A stretch of 64,000 nucleotides of DNA, taken from Isoetes taiwanensis (lineage: Eukaryota > Streptophyta > Lycopodiopsida > Isoetales > Isoetaceae). The notes under the pieces are model-generated. The model saw only the letters and a program-made list of their open reading frames with translations, was not told the DNA's origin and made no database searches. This document shows positions 11,011 through 24,206 of this stretch, one piece after another. Both the position numbers and the translations under genes were made by a program. The stretch covers positions 22,287,569 to 22,351,568 of the forward strand of contig JAJEKV010000003.1 in the NCBI GenBank assembly GCA_021234155.1, written 5' to 3'. Position 1 is the stretch's first letter, and the number at the start of each line of letters is the position of its first letter.

Positions 11011-11134
11011 TAAAACAAATTTTGGCCCATTTATGAACTATTATATATTAGTTTAATATATGGAGGGGCCATTAAAACAAATTTTGGCCCATTTATGAAC
11101 TATTATATATTAGTTTAATATATGGAGGGGCCAT
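11011..11134 (+). repeat. Two-unit 62-bp tandem duplication
   Basis: Two adjacent, apparently identical 62-bp units (11011-11072 and 11073-11134) begin TAAAACAAATTTTGGCCC. The identity implies a recent event. Confidence 0.95.
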
Positions 11135-12426
11135 TCTTTTATAAGTATTAAAATCAGTATCTAATGTGAAGATAGCAAGAGCACCTTATGCTTGGCTACT
11201 TAATTGACTTAATGTTTTGTCTACGTTGCCTCACCTATCAACATTGTTATAACGATTTAGCCAAACCATTGAATTTGAAAATTTTCCGTAGTCATAGTGT
11301 TGTAACATAAGGTGTCTAATAACATCATTGTGGTTATGTTTTATAAATTTTTTTGACTTTTATTGGTACAAGGAGCTCTTTGTGAACCTCTATTTAAATG
11401 CCTACGTGAGGTGAACTGTAATGGGGTTCCTATGCTAGCCTAACGTGAAACAATTAAACCTTGGGTATAGGAATTGGGCAAACATCGTCCCTTATCTAAT
11501 CTAACATATACAATTGTGATAGAAATATGCTTTTAGCATATTCTTGATTGATGCTTTCTTCTAAAAATGACACGTAAGTTTTTGAGAAAAAAATAGGGCT
11601 TTAAGAAAATAAGAAAAAGAGAAAAAAAAAAGAATTTGGCAGGCACCCTGTTATTGCCATGTCGTCAGACTTGGCGGATCTGTTTCACGTGATGTTTTGC
11701 CTCTGCAGAATACGGAGATATTAGGTCAAACGCCGTAGAACATGTTTCCATAGAGATGGTTATTGGAGATGAGATTTCGAGCAGATTTGCCTGAAAGGCC
11801 ATGCAACTTTCATGTGCACAAATTTGCCACTGTAAAATGTTGTAATAAGCGATCTTTCAAATATGGCACTGTAATAAGCGGTCTCTTACTTGATGTTTGA
11901 CAAATTTGGGAATGAAGCATAGTACTAGGCCTATCTTTTTGAAAATATTTTTTGCTGCAGCGATTAGAGCCAGATTAATCCGTAACCATGACGGCTATCC
12001 TTGATAGCTTGAACCAAGAAATCTTGCAGAATCTATAATGAAGTTGCCAGTTACAATTTTGAAAGTTCAAAAATAGCTTGAACTGAGAAGCAAAACTTGC
12101 GGCCCTCTGTGTTACTTTGACAGAGTCAGAGAAAATTTTCCGGATCTATGAAAGTCGTATTTAATTAATGTGGGACTCATTCCATTCCCATTTTTTTTTC
12201 GGAACCCTGTTAATTTACACGAAAAGGAGCACCCCGACCCGAAAACTATCTTTAATTCGAATTTTTGTCTAGAACTCTGCATCGAAGCTTTCCTCCAGTT
12301 TTCCCTGGATAGCGAGTCGAGAACAAGAACAATGCAACTGAAATAAAGGAAATTCATTAAAGATTGAAACCAAAGCTCTAGTTGAAAAAGAATTTTTATT
12401 AATAAATTGAATAGGTACAATGTATT
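11135..12426. other. No gene recognised
   Basis: AT-rich non-coding sequence. A minus-strand ORF at 12112-12420 has no recognisable motif. Confidence 0.5.
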
Positions 12427-12935
12427 TTACATCGGACGCAGAGACCATGGCGGTCTTGCTGTCACTACAGTTACATCATCTTGGTAGGTGGTCCACCTTA
12501 GGGGATTAATTTGCGGCGCTTCTTCACGCCGACAGTAAGCCTTGGGGGCAACCTGAAGAGTGTGGAATGCCTCACGTGGAGGTGCCTCTGGAGCTACCGG
12601 CCGACCTGTCCACCCGACTTCTCCACTCGCCTCCCGCACCTTTTCATCGAATATGCTCCTTCCCCAACCTCCGTGGATGTTATGCAATGCTTGCAAGATG
12701 CTTTGAGCTTCCTGGACTGTCTCAAATTTCTTCGCGTGTTCTTTATCCCCAGGGTGTGCATGGCGTCTGAATTCACGAGCAACCTTATCCCAAAGGCCGG
12801 GCAAGAGTGTAGCGTGAGCGGGATCTGTGCCAGAACGGTATTTCTTCCGCCTTGAGCGGGATCTGTGCCGCCTGGAGCGGTCTCTGTGATGCCTGAGCGG
12901 GATCTGTGCTGGTGTCGGATCTGTGCCTGAACCAC
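12427..12935 (-). CDS. Terminal exon of an unidentified RS-rich protein (partial)
   Basis: A minus-strand reading frame begins just after a plausible acceptor (TTGCTCCAG) at 12936 and ends at the stop at 12427, giving about 168 codons. The first part is rich in Arg and Ser (HHRDRSRRHRSRSRRKK, near 12890-12840), followed by WDKVAREFRRHAHPGDKEHA and NIHGGWGRSIFDEKVREASG. The coding strand is more GC-rich than its neighbours and carries repeats of a unit containing ACAGATCCCGCTC. RS-like tracts are typical of splicing-related proteins, but I recognise no domain. Upstream exons were not found, and the tandem units may be a local expansion. Confidence 0.4.
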
Positions 12936-13020
12936 CTGGAGCAAGGAGAGTCTATGATTAACAATTACGGTGCCATTAGTCAAAATGAAGAAAAGAATGT
13001 TGAAATAAAATTATAATGGA

Positions 13021-13380
13021 GAACATTCATTCCATACAACTGCATCCAATGACGTGGGAAGTAGTGTCTTTCTCGACTCGCGAGTCGAGAAAGGCCCGGA
13101 AAAGTCAAAGTACAACCATTCTCATTAGAATATGGTTGCATCCAATCACACACGGAAGCATACAAATGGTTTCGTCAATGAGACAAGCAGTGCCTTTCTC
13201 GACTCGCGAGTCGAGAAAGGCCCAGGAAACCCAATGTACAACCATTATCATAATAGATTGTGGCTGCATCCAGTCACACAAACAAACATACAAATGGTCT
13301 CATCAACAGAACAAGCATGCCTTTCTCGACTCGTGAGTCGAGAAAGCCAGCGAAAACTCAATATACAAGTATATTCATTA
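13021..13380. repeat. Three ~127-bp repeats, each centred on a near-perfect palindrome
   Basis: The palindrome TTTCTCGACTCG/CGAGTCGAGAAA is centred near 13080.5 and 13206.5, and in a one-base variant (TCGTGAG) near 13333.5. The spacings are 126 and 127 bp. The units also share TGCATCCA and ACAAATGGT blocks. The core is far better conserved than the spacer sequence, which suggests selection, or gene conversion between hairpins, acting on the palindrome. Confidence 0.88.
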
Positions 13381-13448
13381 CAAAATGTAGTACATTTGTT
13401 CACGTTTGTTTACAATATTCACACAATTTGACTATCTGAAAGCAGAGG

Positions 13449-13643
13449 TCACTCTTCTTGATCACCAAAATATTTGTCGTCCATAGCTTTCATGATCGCC
13501 TTGCTCTCTGGATCGGGTTCCGTGAGGCTAGGATAGTTCCTAATCACATCGGCGACAAGAATGGCAAAAAGGGATTCCGCCAAGACAGGACAAAGTCCGA
13601 AAGACAACCACCTATCTGTCTCATACTCTTCAGGTCGATATGC
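13449..13643 (-). CDS. Terminal exon of an unidentified protein (partial)
   Basis: An open minus-strand exon of 64 codons plus stop lies between a plausible acceptor (TTGCTAAG) and the TGA at 13449-13451. Its protein-like blocks include AYRPEEYETDRWLSFGLCPV, LAESLFAILVADVIRNYPSL and an acidic C-terminus ending DDKYFGDQEE. The codon pattern and composition look genuinely coding, but I do not recognise the family and no upstream exon is visible. Confidence 0.4.
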   Translation of the reverse strand, partial: AYRPEEYETDRWLSFGLCPVLAESLFAILVADVIRNYPSLTEPDPESKAIMKAMDDKYFGDQEE

Positions 13644-14546
13644 CTTAGCAAGGATAACATAAATTTTAAATCAACTGCATACATAGAGGCTGTTGTTTTT
13701 TATGAATGCCAAGTTTGGGAAAGTGCATGACTTTTTACCATGTAAGGGGGCTTTCAAGTATGCAGAATACTTACAGAGTTATGCAATATACTTTGAATTG
13801 GTACAATTGGCATTCTATCTCTTTTAGAAAATGCCAGTGCTAGCTATGACCTTCTGAAAGTAATACTATTATTGCATGAGTAAGTTCCATACCTTTTTCA
13901 AAGATGAGGCAGCATGATTCTTGGAGCACTATCATTTCTTCTCATTCTTCTTCATTTCGTTCTATTCTATACTAATGATCTAGCATGAAAGTGAAATGGC
14001 TAAGTGAGAAATGACTCAACCCATCTTTCCTAGCATGAGCCATTTTTTGGTAATCCAGGGTAAGATGATCTTGATCATGTCTTTAAGCAATTAAAGAGTT
14101 CAAATAAAATTCTGAGAGCACAAATTTGAGATTGATTTATTTCCATTTGGATAGTTGAGATGTATTGTTTTCTATTTGGAAGGAAGGGTGCTATGTGCCA
14201 TGTGTGCCCTTTCTACCGTAACTGTAAGTGATACAACATGTAGATACTGTCTAGGAGCAATTCCAAGTTTCATCACAGCTTATAAATTATGCCATACGAC
14301 TCGACAAATTATTCTATTATGATGATCAAAGCTCCCACCAAATTAGTAATTTCGAGTTCATTGCCTACCCATGCCGAGTCTGATGTTCAGTATCAAGATT
14401 ATTCAATGATAAGAAATAGGAGGTGATTTCAGTAACTCCTTTGCATCATGCTTTACTAGCTCTATACTAAAATTTAGAGGGAACGCTAAACGAATATCTA
14501 CTTTCCAATATCTCCGGGTTCCATATCTACCTTGGCATGATTAGAT
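13644..14546. other. No gene recognised
   Basis: AT-rich sequence without a supported ORF; possible intron or intergenic DNA. Confidence 0.5.
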
Positions 14547-14768
14547 TTATACATATAAAGAATCAAGATATACAGGGGCATTAATGGTTACATCAAACAC
14601 TGCGATCTCAATAATAAGAATGGCATAACTAGCTTTATCAACAGTTCTTGCATTATCGTCCTTACAGAACACTATGATATTCACACCTTTAGAACCCAAC
14701 GCAGGACTAATAGGGGGTGCAGGAGTTGCCTTTCCTGCATCTAAAGCCAGCTTCACAATTCCAATAAC
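14547..14768 (-). pseudogene. Fragment of organellar-type 50S ribosomal protein L11
   Basis: The minus strand encodes [20 protein letters not shown] followed by [20 protein letters not shown]. This matches the conserved N-terminal block of bacterial-type L11 as found in chloroplast and mitochondrial proteins (family pattern: [26 protein letters not shown]). Several invariant positions have changed (PPVGPALG reads PPISPALG here). The C-terminal RNA-binding half is missing and the frame ends in unrelated sequence. It is a partial, non-functional copy; a single captured exon would look the same. Confidence 0.85.
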
Positions 14769-15309
14769 TTAAGACCCAAAAAAGAAAATCACTCAATGAG
14801 CGGCTAATTCCATCTGCTTAAACCTTGTGCTTTGCAAATGTTCTGCAGCATACTCTCTATAAAAACCGTGTCCACATGCCTTTCCACATGGCCTCCCGAA
14901 TCTACAACTTGTGATCTTATAAAAACTTTAACCAAGCTTTAGTTTCCTTGAAAATTTGATCCAATATGATCTTATATCAGCAATAAATATGGATGTATAG
15001 CCTTTTTTGCTAAAATATGCTCAAAAAGCCTTTTAACATTATTCTTATCTCCACAGGTAGTATCCTTCAGCTACAAGTACCTCCAGCTTGTGCAAGCTGG
15101 TAGGTTAGTTCGCTTAAACACATATTAACAGAATGAAGGCTTGCATCTGCAAGTTTTGGCTAGAACAAAAGCTTAAATTTGACATTCTAGCAAATAGAGA
15201 TTAAAACAAGGTATGGATTTGCTTTTGCCATTTTACCTTGTTCCATTCTGGACATGGCTGTGATTTAGGCTATAACACCTATTTACATGCATCCTAACTT
15301 ATAGAAATA

Positions 15310-15790
15310 AGTCAAGTTGCTTATATGGCAACGAGAGTTGTCGGATGGGCATATTTGCCCTTTATTCTAAGATCTGGACCGTACATAGCGATCCTCGTTT
15401 GTGGGGTATGCATGTACAAGTTTTTGTATACTGTATATTAAAGTTTGCAAAATACTATAAGATTTGAGAGAATATACTTAATGGTGTTAATTTTGTACAT
15501 GTATTGTAAATATATTTTTGGGGCTCTCGCTGCCCTACGTAACCCCCCGTGTGAATATGCACCCAAACCAAAGGGGGTTTAAGAGGGATTTTAATTTAAA
15601 TGTGTTAAATGCAATAGTTTATGTTAATTATGTTAATGGTAGTTGTGTGTTGATTATTATATTAAACAAAATTTTGGGCCCTTCGGGCCCTAACTAAAGC
15701 AAACATAGGTAAACTTTATGGGTCTAAACATTAATATCTAGCATTAATTACTAAAAAGCACAATAGACAAACAAATTATTTCCATTGCAT
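15310..15790 (+). repeat. Hairpin-rich dispersed repeat R, copy 1
   Basis: About 480 bp reappear in reverse complement at 42745-43205, including the blocks GATCTGGACCGTACATAGCG, AACCCCCCGTGTGAATATGC and the hairpin GGGCCCTTCGGGCCC. No long ORF is visible. It lies beside the pectinesterase relic and may have truncated it. Confidence 0.85.
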
Positions 15791-16023
15791 ACCAAGAGCC
15801 GCCCAAATATACGCAAACACGCTGTTATAAAATGGGTAAAAACAATAATATCATAAGGTTTACTGACAGTAGCCATGGCGCCCAATATAAAGCCAGTACA
15901 ATCCAGCATGGGCATCTTGCAGAGCTCCAGATTTACCATATATCTGAGCAATCTAGTTTCCTAAGAAGCTATCTCGGTCTGGTTGCAGCTGCAAAGCAAC
16001 TAGGGATGAAGAGATGTACATGA

Positions 16024-16640
16024 TTTATGGTTCTTGGACTGCCCCATACTGAAGCCAGATATTGTTGTCTCTATCACTTTTACACCAGTCATTCCAGCCT
16101 TGTGGAGAGACTATGTTTTCCATCCATGTGTAGAGGAACACAACATTAGAGCTAGGGCCCCAAGCTCGCCCTAAATAAGTCATGCCGAGCCACTTATGCT
16201 GCTATGCAAAAATGAAAACCCTAAATAAGTCATGCCAGAGCCACTTATGCTGCTATGCAAAAATGAAAACCCTGTCTGCAAAGATCGTCTGTATCTCCTT
16301 TGGGCAGTGAGTGACAGAACCAACAAAGTTATGTGCCAGCGTATATATTTGACAATTCTGCAGCACAATGCTGTGCATTAGTTTTTTCTTCAAGAAAAGG
16401 ATATGGGGGAATTTCATGTGCTATTACAGTAGAAAGTTCAAAAATGACCTAAACCTGATATAATGATCTCCCATTGCCGAATATAAAATCCACCGTCCCT
16501 TCAATATAGCAATTCTTGAAATAATGGCGACCTCTGTGATCATAAAGCGTGCCTTGGTGGCCCAAGAATATGCAATTCTAAAATGCAGCTTTGTCACCGC
16601 TGATTCTAAGTGCAGCGGCCTGACCTCCACGTTGATCAGG
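16024..16640 (-). pseudogene. Pectinesterase pseudogene, C-terminal exons
   Basis: Minus-strand blocks in order match the pectinesterase catalytic domain: [31 protein letters not shown] and [20 protein letters not shown] near 16620-16450, then ITAQRRYRRSLQTGFSFLHS, YLGRAWGPSSNVVF and YTWMENIVSPQGWNDW near 16320-16030. The family's first catalytic aspartate in QDTL is glycine here (QGTL), while the second (DFIFG) is kept. A stop occurs in the first block (AAF*NC). A tandem duplication of about 50 bp at 16157-16270 repeats the segment encoding GFSFLHSSISGSGMTYL. The N-terminal inhibitor-like region and first exon are not seen. The enzyme family demethylesterifies cell-wall pectin, but this copy cannot. 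Confidence 0.9.
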
Positions 16641-17699
16641 TTTTGGGGCAGGTGCGGAATTCTAAATGTGTATTTTCTGAACTGAAGGTGTAATATTAGT
16701 GATGTCCTTAGACGAAGAACTTATATGACTCCACAAAAGGGCTGCCGTGATCTTACAAAAAGGATTAATGAAACCAGCTACTAGCTTTCGTACCTAGACC
16801 CAATGGCTCTCTGAATTAACAAATTGCTCCCTGATCGAGTGACAATCACAATCAAGCAATACTTCAAAGGTAAAGCTTAAGACTGTAAAGGTTATGCCAT
16901 TCATGCAGCAAAGTCCGTTCTAAGTGGTGTTCATTTTTGACATAGATGCATTGCAAACTTAATAATAACAGAGGGAAGATGTATTCCATGCTCTTCATCA
17001 TCGGGATTTAATTTAAAAGCGCAATGCATAGTTATCTTAGTTGGTAATACATGTGATGATGCATGTCATAATATATTTAACTAATGGTAATATACAAGTG
17101 CTACCATGCATGGCCTTTGAGTCTTTTTAGCAGGTTAAATTAATAAATGTCCCACTTGGTATTTGGAAATGCTCCAAATAGGAAATAGATAAACATGTCT
17201 TGGTTTCTTTTTAGCAAGTTGGATTGATAGGTAAACATATCATGGTCTTTTTTTAACAATTTTGATTGATAAATGGCCGGTGTGAAAACTGGCTAACTGG
17301 CTAGATGCCTCAAATACAGATGTTTCTTGCTCCAAACATGGTTGATCTGTGATCAGGTTTCTAATGCTGTTCTTGATGCTTGTCTGGAGCAAGACCTAGA
17401 CAGCAAGGTAGCTTATGAGACCTTATGCATATCAGTTCTTCAGCAAAAATGCTAAAAATAGTGGAATTCACCTGGAGGTGTCGTTCTTTCAATAACGGGT
17501 AGGTCATTATTTGTTGATTCGCTTATAATCTATCAAGAATCTTATGTAGTTCAATTATAATGTACAATCAGGCGTAGAAGACATGTTTGCAGAGGGCATT
17601 TCAGTGCATTTTCAATACAGGTATATGGTTCAACAATGTTTCCATAAGAATTATCTTCTTATATACATCTCATTATCGCTTCATGCTTTGTAGCTTGCC
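16641..17699. other. No gene recognised
   Basis: AT-rich sequence between two pseudogenes; earlier transporter exons were sought here and not found. Confidence 0.45.
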
Positions 17700-19108
17700 T
17701 TCACTGTGGTAGTCTTCCGTGCCTATTATTGGCATACGCGGGCCAAGGGGCATATCTTAGAGTACATTTAAATCAAATGAAGGATGATTTTTATAACTCT
17801 ATTCCAGGTAAACCGTGTTCCTTTTGAAGCAAATGTGCGTATTTAAAGGCAATTATGCAATTACTCGCAACTATCTCTCAAATATGCAGGTCCTGTATTC
17901 TGGCCAATGTTTGTGATTGCAATTCTTGCTGCCATAATTGCAAGCGAGGCAACAATATCAGCAATCTGTTGCACTGGGATGCTTTCTTAGAGTTAAAGTG
18001 ATAAATCACGAGATTTCCTTGTCCAAATTTACATTCCTGAAATAAACTGGCTATTGATGGTTCTTTGTGTGCTAGTTATGGCTGGATTTGGTGAAACAAC
18101 TCAGATTGGAAATGCATATGGTATGCATTTCCAATCCATATGCATATGGTATGGCAAAGCCATCTTATTCTTGTCCTCCGGTGCCTTATTGTGATTGGCT
18201 CCATTGAGTCTGTCTATTTCTCATCCGTTCTGTTCAAGATCACAAGCTGTAGATGGGTTCCTCTGGCATTTGCAGTATTGTTCTCGCTAATCATGTATAT
18301 TTGGCACTATGGTTCAGTAAAACGGTATGAGTTTGAGATGCAAAACAAAGTACCAATAGGGTGGATAATGGGCTTGGGTCCTAGCTTGGGTCTTGTTAGA
18401 GTCCCAGGCATAGGTCTTGTATATACTCATCTGGCACATGGAGTGTCGTCATTATTTTCACACTTTCTAACCCATTTTCTAGCCATTAACTCCATCTTAG
18501 TATTTGTATGTGTAAAATATCTTTCTGTTAGTACAATTCCAAAAGAAGAGCGCTTTCTGATTTAACGAATTGGGGACAATGATTTTTGGATGTTTAGATG
18601 TGCTATAAGATATGGTTACACAAACTTGCATAAAAAGAATGATTGTTTTGACGATCTCTTGATCCAATCCCTTACTTAATTTATTCAAGTTGAATCTTTT
18701 TTCGAGAGACACTCCCAAACAGTTGATTTTAGTCTAGGGACAGTAGTTGTGGGATCAAACCAGAGCACAGTCTCGGATGCAGCATCAGCTGGCTAGTGAA
18801 ATTAAGTCTGTGAACATAGTATCTTCCATCTCTATACAGTCAATCTCCAATGAGGATACATCTACTCCAATGAGGATACATCTACTGAAGATCAGCTAAA
18901 GTTCTTGCAAACAACAAGAGGGGCTGGTGGTGCAATACATATTTTGGGCAACACAATTGTGCAGGCAAGGAAGGGCTCTAGTTTATGACAGAGGATAGCA
19001 ATTAATTATGGCTACATATTTTTGCATATAATTAGCAGAGATACCAGTGTGATTAACCACATACCCCCTGAGGGTCTGTTTAATATGGGCATGGTATATT
19101 ATGTTTGA
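17700..19108 (+). pseudogene. HAK/KUP/KT potassium transporter pseudogene, 3' part with introns
   Basis: Plus-strand blocks follow the order of a plant HAK/KUP transporter: [20 protein letters not shown] before a donor at about 17808, GPVFWPMFVIAILAAIIASE near 17890, [20 protein letters not shown] near 18030-18090, [10 protein letters not shown] near 18150, YFSSVLFKI, LIMYIWHYGSVKRYEFEMQN, GLGPSLGLVRVPGIGLVYTH and CVKYLSVSTIPKEERFLI to 18563, and finally AGGAIHILGNTIVQARKG near 18930 to MVYYV and the stop at 19106-19108. Defects include stops after SAICC, at 18563, and near 18988, and a deletion after GNAYG where a palindrome sits. Introns are retained, so it is not a processed copy. The family moves K+ across membranes. 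Confidence 0.92.
18104..18136. repeat. 15-bp-arm palindrome at a deletion junction in the transporter relic
   Basis: The arms GATTGGAAATGCATA and TATGCATTTCCAATC are perfect complements around a 3-base loop. The left arm is transporter coding sequence (QIGNAYG). The right arm replaces the next transmembrane segment, which is missing. This looks like inverted templated synthesis during break repair. Confidence 0.85.
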
Positions 19109-20214
19109 TGCAGAAAGTGATTCTTCTCAATGCATTATCTTACTGATTATCTAATTTGTAGGACAAAAGATTTTGTAGTAATGAAGTTTATCTCTATGTT
19201 GCCATGACAAATGATGTTATTCCAGTGCTTGTGGCCTTTGAAGAATATGATGAACGACCTTTGAAGAATATGATAAACTGCATTCATGATTACAGATAGA
19301 CACGTCCTTGTTTGTTATGGAGGAAAACCCCTAAACCTCAAAAAAAAAAAACCCAATGGTTAGCAAAAACAAACTCCCTTAAACGATTTATCAAAATTTC
19401 TTTCTCGTGTTATCTTGCTTTTCAAGGTAGCTTCTATTTGAGTGTAATTGCAAAGGATATAAGTACAAGGTGAATATTCATCAAATTGGTTTCGTGGCGT
19501 ATTCTTGACAAGAAAATGTTGAACATCCTTAGCAGCTTGATTATAGTGAGGTTCTATTCAACTTCTTATAGATTATCAAGTAACCTAGTTCCTGGCTATT
19601 GTAGATAAATTGCTAGCATTTATCCCATTGTAAAGGATGCAAATTGTTGCATAGTATATTTTAACATACCTTATTTCCACTCGTGGTTTCTGTATTCCTT
19701 ACGTACTGCCTGCTTTGGATTAAGTCAGATCTCAGAATTATGCAAACTTTATAGTGAATGGGTATAGCCAGCTTGTTGAAAGGCTCGTACTCTGGTGGTT
19801 ATCTAAACTTTGATTAGACTGTGCTTGTGGCTCTCTACGTGGATCAATCTAATTCAAAAACCATCTAGATTAAAACCCTCAGCTGGCGAAGAAAGCAAGA
19901 AATTCGACAAAAAGATCGAGCTAGACCAAGTAAAAAAGGGTCAGAAATCGTTGTTCTTGAGTTGTGATTAGACCACATCCCACCAGACTGGATAACGATC
20001 AGCCTCTAGCTCAGCTATATAAGCTTTGGCAAGCAAAACCCATAGTAAGTCTCATTTCTAGGCCGCACTCTGCACCTTGCTCAGAAATTAGCTATAGTGG
20101 AATGCCCGATTACTTTGACATCATAAATAAGCATTCTGCTCGATGTCTTAAACATCGTCAATGGCCTGAAACAAAAATATTCAATTCAAGATCCTAATAT
20201 AAGTGCTAGTTTTT
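19109..20214. other. No gene recognised
   Basis: AT-rich sequence with a short duplication near 19239-19280 (GACCTTTGAAGAATATGAT twice). No coding evidence. Confidence 0.5.
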
Positions 20215-20237
20215 GGGTTGCCCGAAGGGCAAATCCC
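20215..20237 (+). repeat. Possible end of the GGGTTGCCC hairpin repeat family
   Basis: A T-run is followed by GGGTTGCCC, GA and AGGGCAAATCCC, an imperfect hairpin like the better ones at 21090 and 62000. The second conserved hairpin is not seen after it, so membership is uncertain. Confidence 0.35.
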
Positions 20238-20631
20238 AAGTGAATTTGAAATATACTTTTAATATGCATGATGAATGGCATAGATTAGGATGTAGAAAGG
20301 AATAAGGAGAAAATATCCCAAGTGAAGGGCCATAGATAGTAGAAAAGAAAAAAGATATTGTATTAGCAGTTTATTTCCACATCGGGCTCGCCCGAATATG
20401 CATGGGAAGTCTCAAATTGCATGAGCTGACGCGGTGATCGATTGGAGAGGAGGAGTTCCGGGATGAGAACCCGCGAACCTACGAACTACTGTTCTACATT
20501 AGTTTCCGATAGCCTCTGTGTCTGTAAGGGTTAACTTCAGTTTTTAAGTCGATCTTCTTCTTGAGCCCCATATCTCCCATGCTTTTGGTTAATGGAGTTC
20601 GTGAAAAGTTATACTGGTGCCTCAATATCAG

Positions 20632-21089
20632 TGTTGCCCCCAAAGGGCAACATACTAACTGTTGGTTCATGTATTGAAGTAGGTCAAATTATTGTGGAAG
20701 AGTTAAATAAAAAAAGAGCTTGGTAGTCAACATTGATATGAAGGTCAAACAATATTAATCTTCAAAGGTCAACTCCTATGGAAGATGCTTTATCTGAGGA
20801 CAAAGGTATTCAAAAGATGCTCTATGATATTCTGGGTTGTGAAGATTGGAAGATGCTTTTTGAAGTTTGGAAGACCCCATGGTATTTGATTCCACCTCCT
20901 AACCATTTTTTATCCATATTCTTACCCCCATTGCAAAATTTTCCTAGTCATATTTCTCTCATGCCTATATCTTCCCATGTTCACTTTTTTGCCAATTGCA
21001 CCATGCTTGCCTAAATCCTTCTTTTTCTAAAGGCCTTTTGTTCACCCCAAAGGATGATCTTCCCATTCCATATCTTTTCTCTCATTTTT
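20632..21089 (+). repeat. Gypsy 5' LTR, first part
   Basis: It starts TGTTGCCCCCAAAGGGCAAC and corresponds to the start of the 3' LTR (46498 downwards on the minus strand). It is interrupted within a T-run by the insert beginning at 21090. Confidence 0.9.
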
Positions 21090-21133
21090 GGGTTGCCCCT
21101 AGGGGGCAAACCCTTGTTTATGTGGGTTTATGG

Positions 21134-21171
21134 CATATCCTAGGTATATGCTAGAATATACCTAGGATATG
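21134..21171. repeat. Second conserved hairpin of the insert family
   Basis: The arms CATATCCTAGGTATAT and ATATACCTAGGATATG pair perfectly around GCTAGA. In the copy at 62045-62082 the arms are CATATTCTAAGTATAT and ATATTCTTAGAATATG. Two base pairs have changed on both sides, keeping the pairing, with one mismatch. Confidence 0.85.
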
Positions 21172-21362
21172 CTGATGACTGCTCCAAACCTACTATTCGC
21201 TGTAAACTCTCGGTCACCTGCGTTCTGGATCCAGATGCTCCAACCGAGTCCAACCGAGTAACTGGCAGGGCAGACCGAAGATTTTCCTTTCTAAACTGAT
21301 GTAGCCCGTGGAGCTGGTCTGTTACCCGTGGAGCTGATGTGGGATTTGAAACTAATGTTTTT

Positions 21363-22240
21363 AAGAAGGAGAAGGTTTCGCTTGCCGGGCATGATGAGAT
21401 ATTGGGTGTTATGCCGTGAAAATGGGTCTGGCGCAAATGCTTAGAGGTGGGGTTATCATGGATGTTGATAACGTAGAACAGGCAAGGATTGCCGAAGAAT
21501 CTGGTGCTGCTGCAGTCATGGTTTTGGGGCAAATGAAGACTGGAGAATGAAGACTGGACATGTGGAGCGTATGAGTGATCCTGATCTGGTTAAAGAAATC
21601 AAGAAGGTTGTGTCCATCCCCGTTATGGCCAAGGTGGGAATTGGGCATTTTGTTGAGGCTCAAATTTTGGAGGCTATAGATGTGGATTTTGTAGATGAAA
21701 GTGAGGTCTTAAGTATTGCAGATGATGAGAATTTCATTAATAAGCATAATTTTAGGATGCCTTTTGTTTGTGGATATTGTGATCTTGGTGAAGCTTTGAG
21801 AAGAATTGCAGAAGGTGCAGCAATGATGAGGACCAAGGGTGGTTCTGATGGTGGTAACATTATGGAGGCTGTAAAACAGGCAAGATCTTTGATTGGTGAA
21901 GTTAGACATCTGCAGGCTATACATGAGGATGAACTTTTTGCTTTTTCGAAGAGTATTTGTGCTCCTTATGAACTTGTGAAGCTCACCAAACAGCTTGGAA
22001 GAATTCCTGTGGTTAATTTTGCAGCCGGAGGCATCACAACTCCTGCAGATGCTGCAGTGCTCATGCAAGTGGGATGTGATGGCATATTCATAGGCTCTGA
22101 AATTTTTAGGCTTCCTGATCCAAGTGAAAAGGTTCACTCTATTGTACGGGTAGTGTTGAATTACAATGACAGATAAGATACTGGCAGAAGTTAGTGGTAG
22201 AATTAATGAGATCAACCTGGATGGCAGAAATGCAGAGTAA
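21363..22240 (+). pseudogene. PDX1: PDX1 (pyridoxal 5'-phosphate synthase subunit) pseudogene
   Basis: Blocks in order match PDX1: [20 protein letters not shown] and [20 protein letters not shown] at 21416-21530, then [54 protein letters not shown] and [20 protein letters not shown], ending with AEVSGRINEINLDGRNAE at the stop near 22240. A short duplication of AATGAAGACTGGA at about 21533-21560 shifts the frame, and another shift occurs near 22170. The lysine in VMAK is kept, but the family's following Arg is Gly, and the ALERVPADIRAQGG segment is lost. PDX1 makes vitamin B6 from pentose and triose phosphates with PDX2 glutaminase. This copy lies inside the hairpin-ended insert. Confidence 0.93.
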
Positions 22241-24072
<1,832 letters not shown>

Positions 24073-24206
24073 TAAACAAATATAAATAGATTTTGTTCCA
24101 AAGTTCAGGGCTATGGTTTTGAATTGGTTGTCAAAACCTTTGAACTATGATTTATGCCACTTCACCCTCCGGCCATGGAGGGCAACCCTCCGTGCGCAGC
24201 ACCTTG

